Assembly: GCA_002369175.1 (NCBI GenBank)
Contig: DFES01000047.1
Location: 1 to 9,466, forward strand
Length of the DNA: 9,466 bases
Direction: 5' to 3'
Source: Selenomonadaceae bacterium UBA3796
GTDB taxonomy: Bacteria > Bacillota > Negativicutes > Selenomonadales > Selenomonadaceae
A program made the translations under genes and the position numbers. Within the stretch, counting starts at the first letter, position 1; every line of letters starts with the position of its first letter. Of this stretch, positions 1 through 6,351 are shown piece by piece. The notes beneath the pieces were generated by a model. It did not search any database. It was not told the origin of the DNA and saw only the letters and a program-made list of their open reading frames with translations.

Positions 1-163
1 ATATGAACGAGGTCTTACACTAGGGTTCCAAGCGTTTTCTCCGCCGTAATGTTGTTCTTGACTACCATAGCCATCCCTGATCGCTCCCCCTGTTGGCACA
101 CCCTGTTTGATCTCATCACATATATTAAATATATCGGCAAATCCCAAAGATTCCTTAAATCAT
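1..163 (-). pseudogene. Edge fragment of an unidentified gene, start apparently frameshifted
   Basis: An excellent ribosome binding site (AGGAAGGA, 5 nt spacer) precedes an ATG at 163, 17 nt after the phosphoesterase stop. This ATG is followed by ATT and then the stop TAA. In the next frame an open stretch of 53 codons runs from 159 to the window edge without a stop, with a protein-like peptide (FKESLGFADIFNICDEIKQG, then a Gly/Tyr-rich part). Losing one base just after the ATG would join the two. The frame could also begin at a TTG at 147, but its SD spacing would be only 4 nt. I do not recognise the peptide. It may be a disabled gene, a sequencing error, or a chance frame; the plus strand also has a short open frame ending at 49. 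Confidence 0.25.
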
Positions 164-179
164 TTTTGTCCTTCCTGCC

Positions 180-1337
180 TCATCCCCGCCGCAAGGTGAA
201 ATAGGCAATTTCCGGAGGGCAGCCGATGCGATACGGAAACCAGCTCCCATTGCCGCAGTGGACGTACCCATAGCTCGTCCCCCGCTGCACCATGCCGCGT
301 GTATACTTGAAGACGGGGAACACCGGCAGTCCGAAAACACCAAACTGGCTGCCATGTGTATGACCCGTAAGAGTCAGTTCAATACCCGCTTCTGCCCCGT
401 GATCGATGAATTCCGGATGGTGCGCCAAAAGAACCTTCACGGCACTTGCGGGAACTCCCTGCATGGCCGCCTTCATGAACTCCCTCTTGTCTGCCTGAAA
501 AGCCTTATCCTCCCGATGCATAGGATAGTCCACCCCCAGGAACACCAAGGGACGCGCTCCTTCCACCGCGATTTCCGAACCATTCACCAGGGAATGGATC
601 CGGGTTCCCGACAGCATTTCTTGTATTTTTTGTATACCGCGAAAATGCTCGTGATTTCCATGACAATACCAAATGCCTTTGGGAAATTCGACCGTGAACT
701 CGTCTACGATCCGTATTGCCTCCTCATTTAATGAAACATCATCGAAAATATCCCCCGTAATGACCAGCGCATCCGGTTTCCCCCCAGCAGCCTGCGTCAG
801 GAGTTCCTTCAGGCGCTCCAGAGAAAAGAACATGCCCAGATGGATATCGCTGAGCTGTGCAATGCGAAATCCCTTGAGATGCTCCGGCAGATCCTTCACG
901 GGAATCTGAAACTCCCGTTCCACGGTCTCGGAAATCCCATGGGTGCTGCCGAAGCCGGCGGCAGCCACAGCCGCTGCCGGATAGAGAATCGCTTTCTTCA
1001 AAAGCCTGCGCCGGCTCCTGCTGAAGGGCATCGACGGATTCAACCGGTTCGCCGCCCAGCGGAGGAATACCGCAAAATACACCAAAGCCACCAGAAAGAG
1101 CTGTGCCACAAATACCGTGGCAATGACCCGGATCAAAGGTCCTAACCAGACCCCACCCTGCAGGAAAAAGGAGCCGACCAGCATGCCGGCAACAGACAAG
1201 CCGTCAAAGACAAGCAGACTGCGGTAAGCAATGGTATGGGAAATACCTTCTGCCACATACTGCAGGGAATGCAGGGCAAGCATGCAAAAGACGGCCATGA
1301 TGATTGCGGTAATAAAAAGGAACATATGAACAGTCAC
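180..1337 (-). CDS. Membrane-anchored calcineurin-like metallophosphoesterase (YkuE/YaeI type)
   Basis: A 385-residue protein. The N-terminal third is hydrophobic, with likely membrane segments near residues 5-27, 40-60, 64-93 and a weaker one at 114-130. The rest is a binuclear-metal phosphoesterase domain. Its motifs appear in order: SDIHLG (D164, H166), ITGDIFDD (D196), CHGNHE (N228, H229), LLAHHPEF (H306/H307) and LTGHTHGSQFG (H326, H328). The family's common GHTHGGQ has Ser for the second Gly. Such proteins hydrolyse phosphoesters of lipid or nucleotide substrates at the membrane; the substrate here cannot be read from sequence. I chose the GTG at 1337 because GAGGG lies 8 nt upstream; a GTG at 1340 and an ATG at 1325 are alternatives. 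A terminator separates it from the gene upstream, so it should have its own promoter, which I could not assign with confidence. Confidence 0.9.
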   Translation of the reverse strand: MTVHMFLFITAIIMAVFCMLALHSLQYVAEGISHTIAYRSLLVFDGLSVAGMLVGSFFLQGGVWLGPLIRVIATVFVAQLFLVALVYFAVFLRWAANRLNPSMPFSRSRRRLLKKAILYPAAAVAAAGFGSTHGISETVEREFQIPVKDLPEHLKGFRIAQLSDIHLGMFFSLERLKELLTQAAGGKPDALVITGDIFDDVSLNEEAIRIVDEFTVEFPKGIWYCHGNHEHFRGIQKIQEMLSGTRIHSLVNGSEIAVEGARPLVFLGVDYPMHREDKAFQADKREFMKAAMQGVPASAVKVLLAHHPEFIDHGAEAGIELTLTGHTHGSQFGVFGLPVFPVFKYTRGMVQRGTSYGYVHCGNGSWFPYRIGCPPEIAYFTLRRG

Positions 1338-1372
1338 CACCGAATCCCTCTCTTTCGTAATGAAAAAAGATG

Positions 1373-1403
1373 AAAAAAGAGAACCAGCCTTCCGACCGGT
1401 TCT
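1373..1403 (-). terminator. Rho-independent terminator after the 79-residue gene
   Basis: Read on the minus strand, AGAACCGG and CTGGTTCT form an 8-bp stem (one G-U pair) around an 8-nt loop, followed by C and six T. It lies 50 bp beyond the stop of the 79-residue gene and ahead of the phosphoesterase start, so it should isolate the two transcripts. Confidence 0.75.
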
Positions 1404-1452
1404 GAAAAATCCACATATAATTCCATTTTGTCCGGCCAAGCTCCCTCGAACT

Positions 1453-1692
1453 TCAAACCTCACCGCGCAAATGAGCCAGCTCAGCCTGTTTCTCACGATA
1501 ATACCAACGGATGGATTTTCCGATAGCGCAACGCACCGCATCGATCTTGCCTTGCTGTGCCAGCTTCTTGAGCCGCATCACATCCAAACCGCTGACCGAC
1601 AGATAGCTTGCGGAAAGGAATCCCCCTCTCCGGAGAATCTTCCGGTAACTCACGCTGTCACGTCGATCCATCTCAATATTCTTAATTGCCAT
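1453..1692 (-). CDS. Small basic protein of unknown function, weakly excisionase/HTH-like
   Basis: A 79-residue, Lys/Arg-rich protein with no membrane segment or signal peptide. I do not recognise a family with confidence. The second half (SVSGLDVMRLKKLAQQGKID, then AVRCAIGKSIRWYYRE) resembles the recognition-helix-plus-wing pattern of short excisionase/MerR-type DNA-binding domains, which often end in a run like GKIPAVRVGRRWRI. This is a pattern match only. ATG at 1692 was chosen because GGGGGGA sits 7 nt upstream; a TTG at 1707 would add five residues but has no ribosome binding site. The gene stands alone, with a strong promoter (1746-1774) and a terminator (1373-1403). An operator-like palindrome overlaps the -35 box, so autoregulation is possible but not shown. 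Confidence 0.65.
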   Translation of the reverse strand: MAIKNIEMDRRDSVSYRKILRRGGFLSASYLSVSGLDVMRLKKLAQQGKIDAVRCAIGKSIRWYYREKQAELAHLRGEV

Positions 1693-1745
1693 AAATAATC
1701 CCCCCAAGGTGAAGCTTATTTACAGATTGCCTGCACGGCATGCTC

Positions 1746-1774
1746 ATTATAACACAAAATTGTAATCTTGTATA
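1746..1774 (-). promoter_or_regulatory. Sigma-A promoter of the 79-residue gene
   Basis: Minus-strand -10 TATAAT (1746-1751, perfect) is preceded by an extended TGT, then a 17-bp spacer and -35 TATACA (1769-1774, 4 of 6 consensus bases). It lies about 55 bp upstream of the ATG at 1692. Confidence 0.75.
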
Positions 1775-1789
1775 CCCGTGTACTATAGT
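1770..1789. promoter_or_regulatory. Operator-like palindromes overlapping the -35 box
   Basis: GTATACCCGTGTAC (1770-1783) is a near-palindrome with two 6-bp arms, five of six bases symmetric. It overlaps the -35 box and abuts the perfect 8-bp palindrome ACTATAGT (1782-1789). The placement suits a repressor or activator site. The protein that binds it, if any, is unknown. Confidence 0.3.
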
Positions 1790-1843
1790 CCTATCCATTC
1801 CAAAAGATTGTGAACTTCTTAATTTGTCGCACTCTTAAAAAAG

Positions 1844-1893
1844 TAAAAAAACGAATCCGACCATGGCCATGCGCCAATATCGGATTCGTTTTT
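1844..1893 (-). terminator. Strong terminator of the dnaX-ybaB-recR-bofA operon
   Basis: A perfect 14-bp inverted repeat (1847-1860 with 1880-1893; core ACGAATCCGA/TCGGATTCGT) encloses a 19-nt loop that can itself pair (TGGC/GCCA). A-runs on one side and T-runs on the other could allow termination in both directions. It starts 27 bp after the bofA stop on the minus strand, where the U tract is longest. Confidence 0.9.
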
Positions 1894-1919
1894 GCACTCC
1901 GAAACGTCCAAAACGCTCA

Positions 1920-2162
1920 TCACAAATAGGTATAAGCTATCACCGCAATCACTCCCGGCACCCCGAAAATTCCGGCCACCAGTGCGCTGATGATATTGAT
2001 CTTGATGGGAATGCCGAAAAGCGTTACCACCCAGAGCATCAGTGCCCCCGCAATGCTGTTCGTGATGAACTTCCACATCAGCCTCAACGGAATCGACAAG
2101 AGTTTCAGCAAGATTCCCAGCAGAATAATCCCGATGGCAAATGATACAATGAGTTCCAGCAT
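1920..2162 (-). CDS. bofA: BofA-family small membrane protein (pro-sigma-K processing inhibitor type)
   Basis: An 80-residue hydrophobic protein with two or three likely membrane segments (about residues 2-25, 34-50 and 55-78). The C-terminal half carries the family pattern: AGALMLWVVTLFGIPIKIN followed by ISALVAGIFGVPGV, matching the GALLL..FG..IPIN....A.SGILGIPG run of Bacillus BofA. In Bacillus, BofA holds the SpoIVFB protease in check during sporulation; many relatives sit in organisms or contexts where that partner is absent, so the role here is uncertain. The start lies 1 bp after the recR stop. Its SD (GGGAG, 7 nt spacer) is inside the end of recR, so translation is probably coupled. 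It is the last gene of the operon, followed by a strong terminator. Confidence 0.9.
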   Translation of the reverse strand: MLELIVSFAIGIILLGILLKLLSIPLRLMWKFITNSIAGALMLWVVTLFGIPIKINIISALVAGIFGVPGVIAVIAYTYL

Positions 2163-2163
2163 C

Positions 2164-2760
2164 TCAAATCTCCCTTCTGTTCTCCATGGCCTTGGAAAGA
2201 GTCACCTCATCCGCATATTCCAAATCGCCGCCCACGGGAAGTCCCCTCGCAATGCGAGTCACCCTGACCCCTGCGGGCTTCAATAGCTTTGCCATGTACA
2301 TGGCAGTGGCCTCCCCTTCCACCGTGGGATTGGTGGCCATGATGACCTCCTTCACCTGCCCGTCGTAAAGCCGGTGCAGGAGTTCTTTGGCGCGAATATC
2401 CTCCGGCCCCACTCCTTCCAGTGGGGACAACGCTCCATGAAGAACATGGTAAAGCCCCTTGAAATCACCCATGCGCTCCATGGCAGCCACATCCTGGGGC
2501 TGTTCCACTACGCAGATCACGGAGTGATCCCTTGCCTCCGAATCGCAGATCTGGCAGGGATTCCGATCGCTGAGGTTAAAACAGGTGTTGCAATAGCCGA
2601 TTTTCTCCTTCGCCTCAAGGATCGCACCTGCCAATGCCCTCGCCTGATCCGCATCCATATCCAGCACGTGGTACGCAAGGCGCACCGCTGTCTTGGAGCC
2701 GATCCCCGGCAGTGCACGGAAATGTTCAATGAGCTTCGCCAAAGGTGCAATGTACTGCAT
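2164..2760 (-). CDS. recR: Recombination mediator protein RecR
   Basis: A 198-residue protein, the normal RecR length. It acts with RecO (and RecF) to load RecA on single-stranded DNA at gaps. Visible parts in order: helix-hairpin-helix near residues 11-30 (LPGIGSKTA); a four-Cys zinc finger at C57, C60, C69 and C72; a Toprim domain starting at VICVVEQPQD (E86) and including NPTVEGEAT near 144-152; and the C-terminal GLPVGGDLEYADEVTL segment. The ATG shares one base with the ybaB stop (TGATG), a common translational-coupling arrangement. The recR position directly after dnaX and ybaB is conserved in many bacteria. No motif is missing. Confidence 0.98.
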   Translation of the reverse strand: MQYIAPLAKLIEHFRALPGIGSKTAVRLAYHVLDMDADQARALAGAILEAKEKIGYCNTCFNLSDRNPCQICDSEARDHSVICVVEQPQDVAAMERMGDFKGLYHVLHGALSPLEGVGPEDIRAKELLHRLYDGQVKEVIMATNPTVEGEATAMYMAKLLKPAGVRVTRIARGLPVGGDLEYADEVTLSKAMENRREI

Positions 2761-3095
2761 CAGAACATTCCCGGCGGCAGCCCGAGCCCGCTGGTGAGTT
2801 TTCCCATCTCCGAAGCCATCATATCGTCCACTTTCTTGATGGATTCGTTGACCGCTGCCGAGATAAGATCCTGCAACATCTCCACATCTTCCGGATCCAC
2901 CGCTGCAGGATCGATTTTGAGGGACTGCACCTGCTTCTCGCCATTCATGACAATCTTCACTGCACCGCCCCCCGCCGAGACTTCCACGGTTTTACGCTTC
3001 AGCTCGTCCTGCATCTTCTTCATCTCGTTCTGCATCTTCTGGACTTTTTTCATCATCCCGGCCATATTGCCCATATTGCCCATTCCGCCAAACAT
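2760..3095 (-). CDS. ybaB: YbaB/EbfC nucleoid-associated protein
   Basis: A 111-residue protein of the YbaB/EbfC family, small dimeric DNA-binding proteins that associate with the nucleoid and are usually encoded between dnaX and recR. The Gly/Met-rich start (MFGGMGNMGNMAGMMKKVQK) leads into a heptad-like helix (residues 15-35). The family's central strands follow (VSAGGGAVKIVMNGEKQVQS) and then the conserved IDPAAVDPEDVEMLQDLISA segment. The SD is GGAGGGAG, 7 nt from the ATG. It overlaps recR by one base and lies 108 bp after dnaX; that gap contains a 43-bp hairpin repeat (3131-3173). Confidence 0.95.
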   Translation of the reverse strand: MFGGMGNMGNMAGMMKKVQKMQNEMKKMQDELKRKTVEVSAGGGAVKIVMNGEKQVQSLKIDPAAVDPEDVEMLQDLISAAVNESIKKVDDMMASEMGKLTSGLGLPPGMF

Positions 3096-3130
3096 AACTT
3101 ATCTCCCTCCATAAAAACCGATTTCACATT

Positions 3131-3173
3131 TAGGGCGTGTTGATTAATTCACTCACCCCATCTTCACGCCCTA
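3131..3173. repeat. 43-bp palindromic element between dnaX and ybaB
   Basis: TAGGGCGTG (3131-3139) and CACGCCCTA (3165-3173) are perfect 9-bp inverted copies around a 25-bp AT-richer centre. No T tract follows the stem on the minus strand, so it does not look like a classical terminator. It may be a small mobile palindrome (REP or MITE relic) or an RNA hairpin that tunes expression inside the operon. I see no clear target duplication. Confidence 0.45.
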
Positions 3174-3203
3174 GCCTATCAAATACAAAGCAAATCGTCA
3201 ATC

Positions 3204-4946
3204 CTATTCTTCTTCCTCCGGCGGAGGAGCCTGCTCGTCTCCCGGCGGGGGAATGAAATGATCCCCCAGTATATCCACCGCATGCTGTATATTCGCCTGT
3301 TCCTCCGGCGACAGGGAACCCAGATCCGGCTTCATGCGCGGCTCTTCCCGAAGGAGCTTCGGGATCCTTTTCAAAGGTTCCTTGACCACCGGGATGGGCT
3401 GCGGCGCTTCTTCTGCGGAACAGACGATCTGGAGATGCTTTCCCCCCAGACGCTCCAATGCCGCCTCCACATCTTTGCGGTAAATCCGCATAGCCATGGA
3501 AGCCATCATGTCCCCCGGAAAACGCAGGAAGAATTGTGTTTCTGTCATGCCAACGCAATGACCCTGCTCAAGACAGGCCAACAGGGGCCGCTTGTTGGCC
3601 GCCCGAAATCCGTCCAGGACATCCTTCCAAAGGACGCTGCCATCCTCGACTGAGGCCGGAGGCGCAGAAGGTGCAGGCGCGGCTGCTCTTCCCGCAGCGG
3701 GCACAGACCGCTCCTTCCTCACCGCTTTTTCCGGAAGTCTTCCCGCCGCCATCTTCCCATCCGCCACGAGAGCCGCCACCTGTGCCAGCTTTGCCTCCAG
3801 TTTTGCGATGCGCCCATCATCGGAAACATTTGCAGGGCCGGGAGCCGGACGCTCCGCCACGGCTTCTTCCCTGCACAGGGAAAGGAGAGCTACCTCCAAT
3901 GTAATGCGGGGCTGCGGCGACCATCGGAGTTCATTCATGGCCTCATGCAGGCAATGAAACATCCCCATAATGCGCTTCTGGGAAAACATGGCCGCCTGCC
4001 TCCCGAGCACCTCCGGAGACTCCCCATAGAGATCCATCTGCTCAAGAGTCCCCGCTGCCTGATAGATCATGAGGCTTCTTGCATGCAATGAAAGCTCCGC
4101 AAGAATCTGCCGGGGCTCCTTCCCCTCCCTCAAAAGTTCTGCCACCAGAGAAAGTATTTCCGGAGAGCGTTTTTCTGCCAAGGCCTCCGTCAGCCTGTAA
4201 ATCCCATCATGACCGACAAGCCCCAGAACCTCCCGGACATGCGCCGCCGTCACTTTCCCCTGGGAAAGAGCAGCGCATTGATCCAAAATGCCCAGCGCAT
4301 CCCGAAGGCCGCCATCCGCCTGGACAGCGATCATGGAAAGAGCCTCCTGCTCAGCAGCAAAGCCCATCTCACCCGCTACGAAAGCAAGCCGCTTCTCTAT
4401 ATCCTCCGGGGTAATCCTGCGGAAATCATATCTCTGACAGCGGGACTGGATCGTCGCGGGAACCTTGTGATCCTCTGTTGTGGCAAGGATGAAAACCACA
4501 TGGGGAGGCGGTTCCTCCAACGTCTTCAGCAGGGCGTTGAACGCCTCCGCGGTGAGCATATGAACCTCATCGATAATGTAGACCTTGTACCTGCCATCCA
4601 CAGGCGCGAACTTCACCGTCTCCCGGAGATCACGGATCTCATCAATGCCACGGTTCGATGCCGCATCAATCTCGAAGACATCCATGGAAGAGCCTTCGTC
4701 GATTTTGCGGCAATTGGAGCAGACACCGCAAGGATCCGGTGTTGGCCCTGCCTCGCAGTTCAGTGCCTTCGCCAATATTTTCGCCGTGCTCGTCTTTCCC
4801 GTTCCCCTGGGGCCGGAAAAAAGATAGGCATGACCGATCTTCCCCGTGAGGATTGCCTGGGACAAGGTTCGGCTGACATGTTCCTGACCCGCCAAATCCT
4901 TGAAGCGCCCCGGGCGCCACTTGCGGTAAAGGGCTATATATGCCAT
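3204..4946 (-). CDS. dnaX: DNA polymerase III subunit gamma/tau
   Basis: A 580-residue protein, in the usual range for Bacillota DnaX (Bacillus about 563). It is the ATPase of the clamp loader that places the beta clamp on DNA. Motifs in order: MAYIALYRKWRP N-terminus; Walker A GPRGTGKT (45-52); four zinc ligands C64, C73, C76 and C79 with the standard spacing; Walker B/DExH IIDEVH (124-129); sensor ATTE (155-158); SRC box (168-170); the collar domain; then a Pro/Ala-rich linker (about 410-432) and a tau-type C-terminal domain ending in an acidic PPPEEEE tail. The start at 4946 has SD GGAGG 8 nt upstream; an upstream in-frame extension to 5015 runs through the ffs terminator and is rejected. 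It may rely partly on read-through from ffs. Confidence 0.98.
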   Translation of the reverse strand: MAYIALYRKWRPGRFKDLAGQEHVSRTLSQAILTGKIGHAYLFSGPRGTGKTSTAKILAKALNCEAGPTPDPCGVCSNCRKIDEGSSMDVFEIDAASNRGIDEIRDLRETVKFAPVDGRYKVYIIDEVHMLTAEAFNALLKTLEEPPPHVVFILATTEDHKVPATIQSRCQRYDFRRITPEDIEKRLAFVAGEMGFAAEQEALSMIAVQADGGLRDALGILDQCAALSQGKVTAAHVREVLGLVGHDGIYRLTEALAEKRSPEILSLVAELLREGKEPRQILAELSLHARSLMIYQAAGTLEQMDLYGESPEVLGRQAAMFSQKRIMGMFHCLHEAMNELRWSPQPRITLEVALLSLCREEAVAERPAPGPANVSDDGRIAKLEAKLAQVAALVADGKMAAGRLPEKAVRKERSVPAAGRAAAPAPSAPPASVEDGSVLWKDVLDGFRAANKRPLLACLEQGHCVGMTETQFFLRFPGDMMASMAMRIYRKDVEAALERLGGKHLQIVCSAEEAPQPIPVVKEPLKRIPKLLREEPRMKPDLGSLSPEEQANIQHAVDILGDHFIPPPGDEQAPPPEEEE

Positions 4947-4983
4947 GATGTCCCCCTCCACACAGAAGATTCTCTGCATACGC

Positions 4984-5009
4984 AAAAAAACAGCCCTCAC
5001 AGGCTGCTC
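4984..5009 (-). terminator. Terminator of the SRP RNA gene
   Basis: On the minus strand CAGCC and GGCTG pair around a 6-nt loop, extended by G-T/A-T pairs, and are followed by TTTTTTT. It lies between ffs and the dnaX ribosome binding site. Confidence 0.8.
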
Positions 5010-5026
5010 ATCCATTCCTTTTCAAC

Positions 5027-5149
5027 GTCGGGCCACAGCCTCCAGGCACCCTCGCGGCACATGAAGCGACTCGCTTACCGCTGCTTCCTTCCGGACCTGA
5101 CGGGGTTCACAAGACTCCATTGCGCAAGACCCAGACGCTGCGGTCCGAC
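5027..5149 (-). ncRNA. ffs: Signal recognition particle RNA (4.5S/small type)
   Basis: The minus strand carries the near-invariant domain IV core GTCAGGTCCGGAAGGAAGCA followed by GCGGTAAG, which binds Ffh. The 5' segment GTCGGACCGCAGC pairs with the 3' segment GCTGTGGCCCGAC, closing the long rod. Length over this closing helix is 123 nt. Outside it, ATTCCTTTT (5154-5162 region) and AAAAGGAAT (5014-5022) form nine more perfect base pairs after a short internal loop, so the mature RNA may extend to about 5014-5162. No Alu-type domain as in Bacillus scRNA is apparent. It has its own promoter and terminator. The RNA works with Ffh to target membrane and secreted proteins co-translationally. Confidence 0.93.
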
Positions 5150-5188
5150 CTAAAAAAGGAATACTCTGCACTTGTTCTCTTCCATAGG

Positions 5189-5217
5189 ATATTACCATGT
5201 TTGCAAGACATCGTCAA
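5189..5217 (-). promoter_or_regulatory. Likely promoter of ffs
   Basis: Minus-strand -35 TTGACG (5212-5217), a 17-bp spacer and -10 TAATAT (5189-5194) point to a start near 5182, about 20-30 nt before the paired RNA, consistent with a trimmed precursor. The -10 overlaps the stop codon of the putative microprotein upstream. Confidence 0.65.
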
Positions 5218-5305
5218 TAGAATATTTGTCGCAACAGGAACAGCCGCCCCCGGAAACCGCTGTCCCGCTGCATCCAGAGCCTGCTTCAACAGCCTCGTAT
5301 ATCAT
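5192..5305 (-). CDS. Putative 37-residue Cys-rich microprotein
   Basis: A short open frame begins MIYEAVEAGSGCSGTAVSGG and continues GCSCCDKYSIDDVLQTW. It has four Cys (C12, C22, C24, C25) in a Gly/Ser-rich middle, an acidic N-terminus and a polar C-terminus. The codon choice looks ordinary rather than random. I do not recognise a family; the pattern could suit metal binding or a modified peptide precursor, but nothing nearby resembles a modifying enzyme. No SD sits at the usual distance from this ATG. A CGGAG lies upstream of a 6-codon frame (MSILII) whose stop overlaps this ATG as ATGA, so translation could be coupled. The stop codon overlaps the ffs -10 box. It could be a chance frame. Confidence 0.35.
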   Translation of the reverse strand: MIYEAVEAGSGCSGTAVSGGGCSCCDKYSIDDVLQTW

Positions 5306-5381
5306 ATAATTAATATCGACATATTCTCCGAAAAATTAAATTAAAAAGAGATTAAAACGCATTTTGATGTATCCCCGTCCA

Positions 5382-5828
5382 TCACCATAGATCCAAACGG
5401 GTGCAGTACCAGAATCCCAGGTTGGACTTTTCCTCATACAGGATAAACTCCTTTGAAATGCTCCTGCCGTCTTTCTCTATAAAGAGTTCGAGAGGCAATT
5501 CAGCCTTATTTCCCTCGAGCCTGGCCTCACCGGCAATCTCAAGGTGTGCGCGGCAGCCTGCCTCATGCATGCTGTCGGCAAACTTGAATACACCTTCCAT
5601 GACAAGACTACCAACATGATCCGTTATGAAGAACCTGGCGACATCCCTGGCGGTTTCATTGCGGGTAAGCCCCGGCGCATCGTCCAGCACCAGGTTGACC
5701 GCCTTTACCAGCACCTCCGCCGTCTGCTCCGGCCTCCCGTAGGATTCCGGCCGTACCGATTCCACGCCGCATCCCATAACTGCCAATAGAAAACACAGGG
5801 CAAATAGGATTCCCAATACTCTCTTCAC
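5382..5828 (-). CDS. Putative lipoprotein of unknown function
   Basis: A 148-residue protein with a lipoprotein signal peptide: basic MKR, hydrophobic stretch (residues 4-18) and a lipobox-like AVMGC with the modified Cys at 20. The mature part is mixed alpha/beta in character and soluble, with no further membrane segment. It contains one further mid-protein Cys (SMHEAGCRAH) and a Cys near the end (FWYCTRLDLW). Its general plan resembles small extracytoplasmic DUF4878/NTF2-like lipoproteins, but this is only an impression. The start is GTG at 5828 with AGGAG 9 nt upstream. It is 120 bp downstream of the VOC gene and may be co-transcribed or have its own promoter; I found no convincing one. 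A 7-bp inverted repeat sits in its leader (5848-5880). Confidence 0.8.
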   Translation of the reverse strand: MKRVLGILFALCFLLAVMGCGVESVRPESYGRPEQTAEVLVKAVNLVLDDAPGLTRNETARDVARFFITDHVGSLVMEGVFKFADSMHEAGCRAHLEIAGEARLEGNKAELPLELFIEKDGRSISKEFILYEEKSNLGFWYCTRLDLW

Positions 5829-5847
5829 AGAAACTCGCTCCTAAACC

Positions 5848-5880
5848 TCCGGTACACGCATGAGCTCAAACAATACCGGA
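5848..5880 (-). promoter_or_regulatory. Leader hairpin upstream of the lipoprotein gene
   Basis: TCCGGTA (minus strand, 5874-5880) and TACCGGA (5848-5854) form a perfect 7-bp stem with a 19-nt loop, ending only a few bases before the AGGAG ribosome binding site. There is no T tract, so a terminator is unlikely; it could affect translation or mRNA stability. Confidence 0.3.
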
Positions 5881-5948
5881 AACCGTACAAAAATCCTGAT
5901 CGTCACGGAACTACACACAAGCAACTCCAATTCCTGGAAGCCTCTTTA

Positions 5949-6317
5949 TCATCCCATACGTTCCGGCAGCACTTCCAGCCAATACCCATCCGGATCGACA
6001 ATGAAATAGATCCCCATGGCCTGGTTCTCATAGCATATGCATCCCATCTGCTTATGCTTCTCATGGGCAGAATCATAATCCTCTGTGGTAAAGGCAAGGT
6101 GGAACTCGTTATCCCCAAGATTGTAAGGCTCCTTGCGATCCTTCAGCCAGGTCAGTTCCAGCAGGTGATGGCTCTGATACGAATCCCCCAAATAGACAAT
6201 CGTGAAATCTGCATTCTCAATCCTGCGCACTTCCTTAAGCCCCAAGGCTTTCTCATAAAAATCCATGCTGCGCTTCAGGTCAAGCACATTGATATTGTTA
6301 TGAGCAAATCTGAACAT
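5949..6317 (-). CDS. gloA: VOC-family protein, glyoxalase I (lactoylglutathione lyase)-like
   Basis: A 122-residue vicinal-oxygen-chelate protein with two beta-alpha-beta-beta-beta halves. The start (FAHNNINVLDLKRSMDFYEK) and the end (VDPDGYWLEVLPER) match bacterial GloA. All four metal ligands are present at the expected places: H6, E54 (LLELTW), H73 (EFHLAF) and E115 (WLEVL), corresponding to H5, E56, H74 and E122 of E. coli GloA. Glyoxalase I converts the methylglyoxal-thiol hemithioacetal to an S-lactoyl thioester; the thiol cofactor in this organism is unknown. It is slightly shorter than E. coli GloA (135), lacking the C-terminal tail. Start ATG at 6317 has AAGGAG 11 nt upstream, a rather long spacer. 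It follows the upstream anchored-protein gene by 34 bp and is probably its operon partner. Confidence 0.88.
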   Translation of the reverse strand: MFRFAHNNINVLDLKRSMDFYEKALGLKEVRRIENADFTIVYLGDSYQSHHLLELTWLKDRKEPYNLGDNEFHLAFTTEDYDSAHEKHKQMGCICYENQAMGIYFIVDPDGYWLEVLPERMG

Positions 6318-6351
6318 GATAGCATCTACTCCTTCGCATCCATTTCCACAC

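Noticed and set aside
1338..1541. N-terminal extension of the phosphoesterase to 453 residues
   Set aside because: It would read through the terminator at 1373-1403 and overlap the end of the 79-residue gene; a GTG with a good ribosome binding site at 1337 begins just before the first membrane helix.
3721..3735. Possible dnaX programmed frameshift (A-run at codons 406-407)
   Set aside because: The run is only five A (GAA AAA GCG) and does not form the X XXY YYZ heptamer; no stimulatory hairpin is evident.
4947..5015. N-terminal extension of DnaX by 23 residues
   Set aside because: It runs through the ffs terminator, while MAYIALYRKWRP at 4946 is the family's normal N-terminus with a good SD.
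4209..5153. 314-codon plus-strand open frame antisense to dnaX and ffs
   Set aside because: It is a shadow of dnaX and crosses the SRP RNA; the peptide has no recognisable domain.
5107..5289. 60-codon minus-strand frame overlapping ffs and its promoter
   Set aside because: It runs into the structured SRP RNA, has no SD, and its peptide is not protein-like compared with the competing 37-codon frame.
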